DNA of 64,000 nucleotides from Diplocloster hominis. GTDB lineage: Bacteria; Bacillota; Clostridia; Lachnospirales; Lachnospiraceae. The stretch is taken from NCBI RefSeq assembly GCF_032380655.1, contig NZ_JAWDIY010000015.1, positions 1 through 64,000 of the forward strand. Reading direction: 5' to 3'. The notes beneath the pieces are model-generated. The model ran no database searches. It saw only the letters and a program-made list of their open reading frames with translations, and had not been told where the DNA came from. A program made the translations under genes and the position numbers. This document shows positions 61,437 through 64,000 of the stretch, one piece after another (the first letter of the stretch is position 1; each line of letters starts with the position of its first letter).

Positions 61437-62231
61437 ATGGATAACAGTGTGAAAAGCCAGACAGGCAGAATATTTGACATACAGAAATTTTCCATCCATG
61501 ACGGACCGGGAATACGGACCATCGTGTTCCTGAAAGGCTGTCCGCTGCGGTGTAAGTGGTGCTGCAATCCGGAATCCCAGAGCCATCAGATCGAAACGAT
61601 GACGGTGGACGGGAAGGAAAAGGTCATCGGCCGGGATGTGACGGCAGAAGAAGTGATGGAGGAGGTCTTAAAAGACCGGGCCCATTACCGCCGTTCCGGA
61701 GGGGGACTTACCTTGTCCGGGGGAGAGGCGCTGCTGCAGCCGGATTTTTCGGGAGCTTTGCTTCAGATGGCAAAAGAAGCGGGAATCAGCACCGCGCTGG
61801 AATCCACAGGATTCGCAGACTTTGCGGTGATCGGGGAGAAGATCCTGCCGTATCTGGATGTATTCCTGATGGACATCAAACACATCAATGAGGCGAAGCA
61901 TAAGCTGTACACCTCACAGAGTAATGAAACAATACTAAAAAACGCCAGGAAGATCGCAGAAACGGGACAGAACCTGGTTATCCGGGTGCCGGTGATTCCG
62001 ACCTTTAATGATACGCCGGAGGAGATCCTGGAGATCGCCCAGTTTGCACGCTCGCTGCCTGGAGTGAAGAAAATTCATCTGCTGCCTTATCACAGACTGG
62101 GTCAGGATAAGTATGGCCAGCTGAGCAGGGAGTATCTGCTGCCGAATATCGTGCCGCCGGAAAATGACCGGATGCAGGAGCTGTTCGAAGTGGCGAAGAC
62201 TACCGGGCTGGAAGTGCGGATTGGGGGATAA
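61437..62231 (+). CDS. Glycyl-radical enzyme activating enzyme (radical SAM)
   Basis: A 264-residue radical SAM activase that generates the glycyl radical on the dehydratase encoded just upstream. The cluster motif CPLRCKWC (Cys35, Cys39, Cys42) is canonical CX3CX2C, followed by an extra Cys43; the family start FDIQKFSIHDGPGIRT and the SAM-binding segment TLSGGEALLQ are intact. No further cysteine occurs, so the auxiliary ferredoxin-like insert with two more 4Fe-4S clusters, usual in activases of glycerol dehydratase type, is absent, as in pyruvate-formate-lyase activases. GGAGG precedes the ATG. Confidence 0.9.
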   Translation: MDNSVKSQTGRIFDIQKFSIHDGPGIRTIVFLKGCPLRCKWCCNPESQSHQIETMTVDGKEKVIGRDVTAEEVMEEVLKDRAHYRRSGGGLTLSGGEALLQPDFSGALLQMAKEAGISTALESTGFADFAVIGEKILPYLDVFLMDIKHINEAKHKLYTSQSNETILKNARKIAETGQNLVIRVPVIPTFNDTPEEILEIAQFARSLPGVKKIHLLPYHRLGQDKYGQLSREYLLPNIVPPENDRMQELFEVAKTTGLEVRIGG

Positions 62232-62244
62232 GGGAGTAGAGAAA

Positions 62245-63669
62245 ATGGCAGTTACAGTGGAAAAAGAGGCAATTTTTGAGCGTGAACCCATACCGAGGGC
62301 AGTCGCCGCATTGTCGGTTCCGACGATTATCAGTTCGCTGGTGACGGTGATTTACAGTATGGCGGATACATATTTTGTCGGCTTGCTGAACGCGCCGGTG
62401 CAGACGGCGGCAGTTACGCTGGCGGCTCCGGCGCTGCTGGCTTTTAATGCAGTGAATAATCTGTTCGGGGTGGGCAGCTCCAGTATGATGAGCCGCTCTC
62501 TGGGGAGAAAAGATATGGAGACGGTCCGGTTGAGTTCGGCGTTCGGGTTTTACGGCGCGCTGATCTGCGGAATCTTGTTCTCGCTGTTGTGTACCGTGTT
62601 CCGGCCCGGGCTGTTAGGACTGCTGGGGGCAGGTGCGGAAACCATCTCGGCCACCAGCGCATATCTGGACTGGACAGTGACGATCGGTGCGGTCCCGGCT
62701 ATCCTGAATGTGGTGATGGCTTATATGATCCGTTCGGAGGGCGCTTCTGTAAATGCCAGTATCGGTACGATGAGCGGCTGTCTTTTGAATATCGCGCTGG
62801 ACCCTGTTTTTGTGCTGCCCTGGGGATTTAATATGGGAGCCGAGGGCGCGGGACTGGCTACCTGTATCTCGAATTGTTTTGCTCTTGTTTACTTTTTGGT
62901 TTACCTGATGGTGAAGCGCGGAAAAAGCTGTGTCAGCATATCACCGCGGTCTTTTAAGCTGCGGCGCAATGTGGTGCTGGGCGTTTGTACTGTGGGCATT
63001 CCGGCGGCGATCCAGAATCTGTTAAATGTGATAGGAAGTACGGTGCTGAATAACCTGGCTGCGCCGTTTGGGGCTTCCGTGCTTGCGGCTATGGGTATCT
63101 GCTCTAAGATCAATATGGTGCCTATGTATCTGGCCATGGGGCTGGCCCAGGGCGTCATGCCTCTGATCAGCTATAATTTCGCAAGCGGCAATACGAAGCG
63201 TATGAAGTCGGCGATGGGATTTACCATGAAAATAGCGGAGTGTCTGCTGATTGTGACCGCGGCAGTGATGTTTTTTGCGTCAAATCCACTGGTCCGGTTC
63301 TTTATCGAAGATGCGGATACAGTGGCCTTCGGCTCACTTTTCCTGAGGGGCTTCTGTCTTGCACAGCCGTTTTTGGCTATTGATTTCCTGTGTGTGAGTA
63401 CGTTCCAGGCAGTGGGAATGGGCAAGGAATCCCTGTTCTTTGCGATCATGAGAAAACCGGTTTTGGAGATTCCGTTTATGTATCTTCTGAACTTTCTGTT
63501 CCCTCTTTACGGCCTTCCCTTTGCGCAGGCACTGACGGAAGTATTTATGGCGGCTTTGGCCGGAGTTGTGATGATTCGGTTTTTGCGGCGTTTGAAAGCT
63601 GGCGGTTCCGGGAGTTCTGAAAAGGGTTCTGCCACGGGTTTGGGTATGAAAAAGCCGGACAGTGATTGA
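62245..63669 (+). CDS. MATE-family multidrug/toxin exporter
   Basis: A 474-residue membrane protein with about twelve spans in two homologous halves. The first half has LSVPTIISSLVTVIYSMADTYFVG and the GSSSMMSRSLGRKD loop; the second begins GIPAAIQNLLNVIGSTVLNN, and the motif ALAQGVMPLISYNF-like LAQGVMPLISYNF is typical. MATE proteins expel cationic compounds in exchange for Na+ or H+. The ATG at 62245 (AAGGGAG upstream) is preferred over a longer frame overlapping the activase. It starts 13 bases after the activase, so it may be co-transcribed; export of a toxic diol product is only a guess. Confidence 0.88.
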   Translation: MAVTVEKEAIFEREPIPRAVAALSVPTIISSLVTVIYSMADTYFVGLLNAPVQTAAVTLAAPALLAFNAVNNLFGVGSSSMMSRSLGRKDMETVRLSSAFGFYGALICGILFSLLCTVFRPGLLGLLGAGAETISATSAYLDWTVTIGAVPAILNVVMAYMIRSEGASVNASIGTMSGCLLNIALDPVFVLPWGFNMGAEGAGLATCISNCFALVYFLVYLMVKRGKSCVSISPRSFKLRRNVVLGVCTVGIPAAIQNLLNVIGSTVLNNLAAPFGASVLAAMGICSKINMVPMYLAMGLAQGVMPLISYNFASGNTKRMKSAMGFTMKIAECLLIVTAAVMFFASNPLVRFFIEDADTVAFGSLFLRGFCLAQPFLAIDFLCVSTFQAVGMGKESLFFAIMRKPVLEIPFMYLLNFLFPLYGLPFAQALTEVFMAALAGVVMIRFLRRLKAGGSGSSEKGSATGLGMKKPDSD

Positions 63670-63678
63670 GGTTTTGGA

Positions 63679-64000
63679 TTACATGATACCGAAACTGTAG
63701 ATTTTGTAGTTTTTATCGTCTTTGGATTTCCCCACGAGGAAACTTCGCTCATGCTCACCAGGGCCCCATTGGGGGCTCTTTTCCAACATTTTTTCTGAAT
63801 AATCCCAGGAGAATTTTACGTGTATGACGGCATAGTCGGTCAGCTTAAATTGTTCGATCTCATCCTCGATCCCATAGTAGCACAGAGGATTCCCGGAGCC
63901 ATCCTCAGATTTTGGTTCTTTATATTGCTCCGGGGTTAAGGTGTCGATCTGGTGCACGGTGTAGTTCTTGATGTAAATACCGTGGTTAAAATTGCCTTTT
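63679..64000 (-). CDS. C-terminal part of an unrecognised protein, cut by the window end
   Basis: The leftward frame stays open to the last base of the window and so lacks its start here. The visible 106 residues include VIHVKFSWDYSEKMLEKSPQW and a C-terminal KNYKIYSFGIM, which look like a small beta-rich extracytoplasmic domain of the kind found in lipoproteins. I cannot name the family. It converges on the MATE gene with nine bases between the stop codons. Confidence 0.65.
   Translation of the reverse strand, partial: KGNFNHGIYIKNYTVHQIDTLTPEQYKEPKSEDGSGNPLCYYGIEDEIEQFKLTDYAVIHVKFSWDYSEKMLEKSPQWGPGEHERSFLVGKSKDDKNYKIYSFGIM

Noticed and set aside
52799..63669. Bacterial microcompartment locus
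   Set aside because: No shell-protein, aldehyde dehydrogenase, phosphotransacylase or propanol dehydrogenase gene was found; only the PduD targeting-like peptide hints at one.

Overview
The window looks like a chromosomal segment of an anaerobic gut Firmicute, most likely of the family Lachnospiraceae. The basis is the mid-range G+C by eye, strong AGGAGG-type ribosome binding sites, a mix of carbohydrate ABC cassettes with a LacI-type regulator, Gram-positive surface proteins, rubredoxin/ferredoxin fusion proteins and glycyl-radical chemistry. No rRNA, tRNA, CRISPR array, transposase or phage gene was recognised. The family-level placement is an inference.

1-12.97 kb is a sugar-acid module. 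A LacI-family repressor is followed by a lipoprotein and two permeases of a carbohydrate ABC importer (no ATPase gene), four zinc-type medium-chain dehydrogenases, a LarA-like nickel-pincer racemase/epimerase, a PfkB-family (2-keto-3-deoxygluconate-like) kinase and 6-phosphogluconate dehydrogenase. Three copies of one palindrome, TTACGAG-N8-CTCGTAA, lie before the repressor and before the binding protein and are the probable operators. 13.07-17.99 kb is a complete peptide/nickel-type ABC importer. truA and an unrecognised membrane protein follow.

20.6-38.3 kb is a surface-protein island: a small Ig-like anchored protein, a SARP/BTAD-type regulator on the minus strand, a 4,277-residue adhesin-like protein (20 SpaA/Cna-B-like domains plus 5 SdrD-B-like domains), a 468-nt hairpin element, and a four-repeat MucBP-like surface protein. 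Both large surface genes are preceded by the same 11-bp-spaced TGTGAC direct repeat set 9 bp from a -10-like hexamer, which is the layout expected of a SARP-type target.

38.5-50.1 kb carries leuS, a solitary FakA/YloV C-terminal-like domain protein, an AT-rich pair (a lipoprotein and a C39-like cysteine peptidase), then a minus-strand operon led by a TPP riboswitch with its terminator: ykoF-ykoE-ykoD-ykoC (thiamine/HMP uptake), a radical SAM enzyme with a non-canonical CX8CX2C motif, and a small partner of unknown function. A nitroreductase follows.

50.2-51.8 kb holds a duplicated 92-bp hairpin repeat and a two-gene redox operon (a two-rubredoxin protein and a ferredoxin-rubredoxin fusion). 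51.9-52.8 kb is non-coding but highly structured: a second giant hairpin, a perfect consensus promoter, and four 67-bp tandem repeats in the leader of the diol dehydratase operon. From 52.8 kb the operon encodes adenosylcobalamin-dependent diol dehydratase (pduCDE), its reactivase (ddrAB), a cobalamin adenosyltransferase (pduO) and then a B12-independent glycyl-radical glycerol/propanediol dehydratase with its activase. Two mechanistically unrelated enzymes for the same reaction thus sit side by side. A MATE exporter and a gene truncated by the window end close the region.
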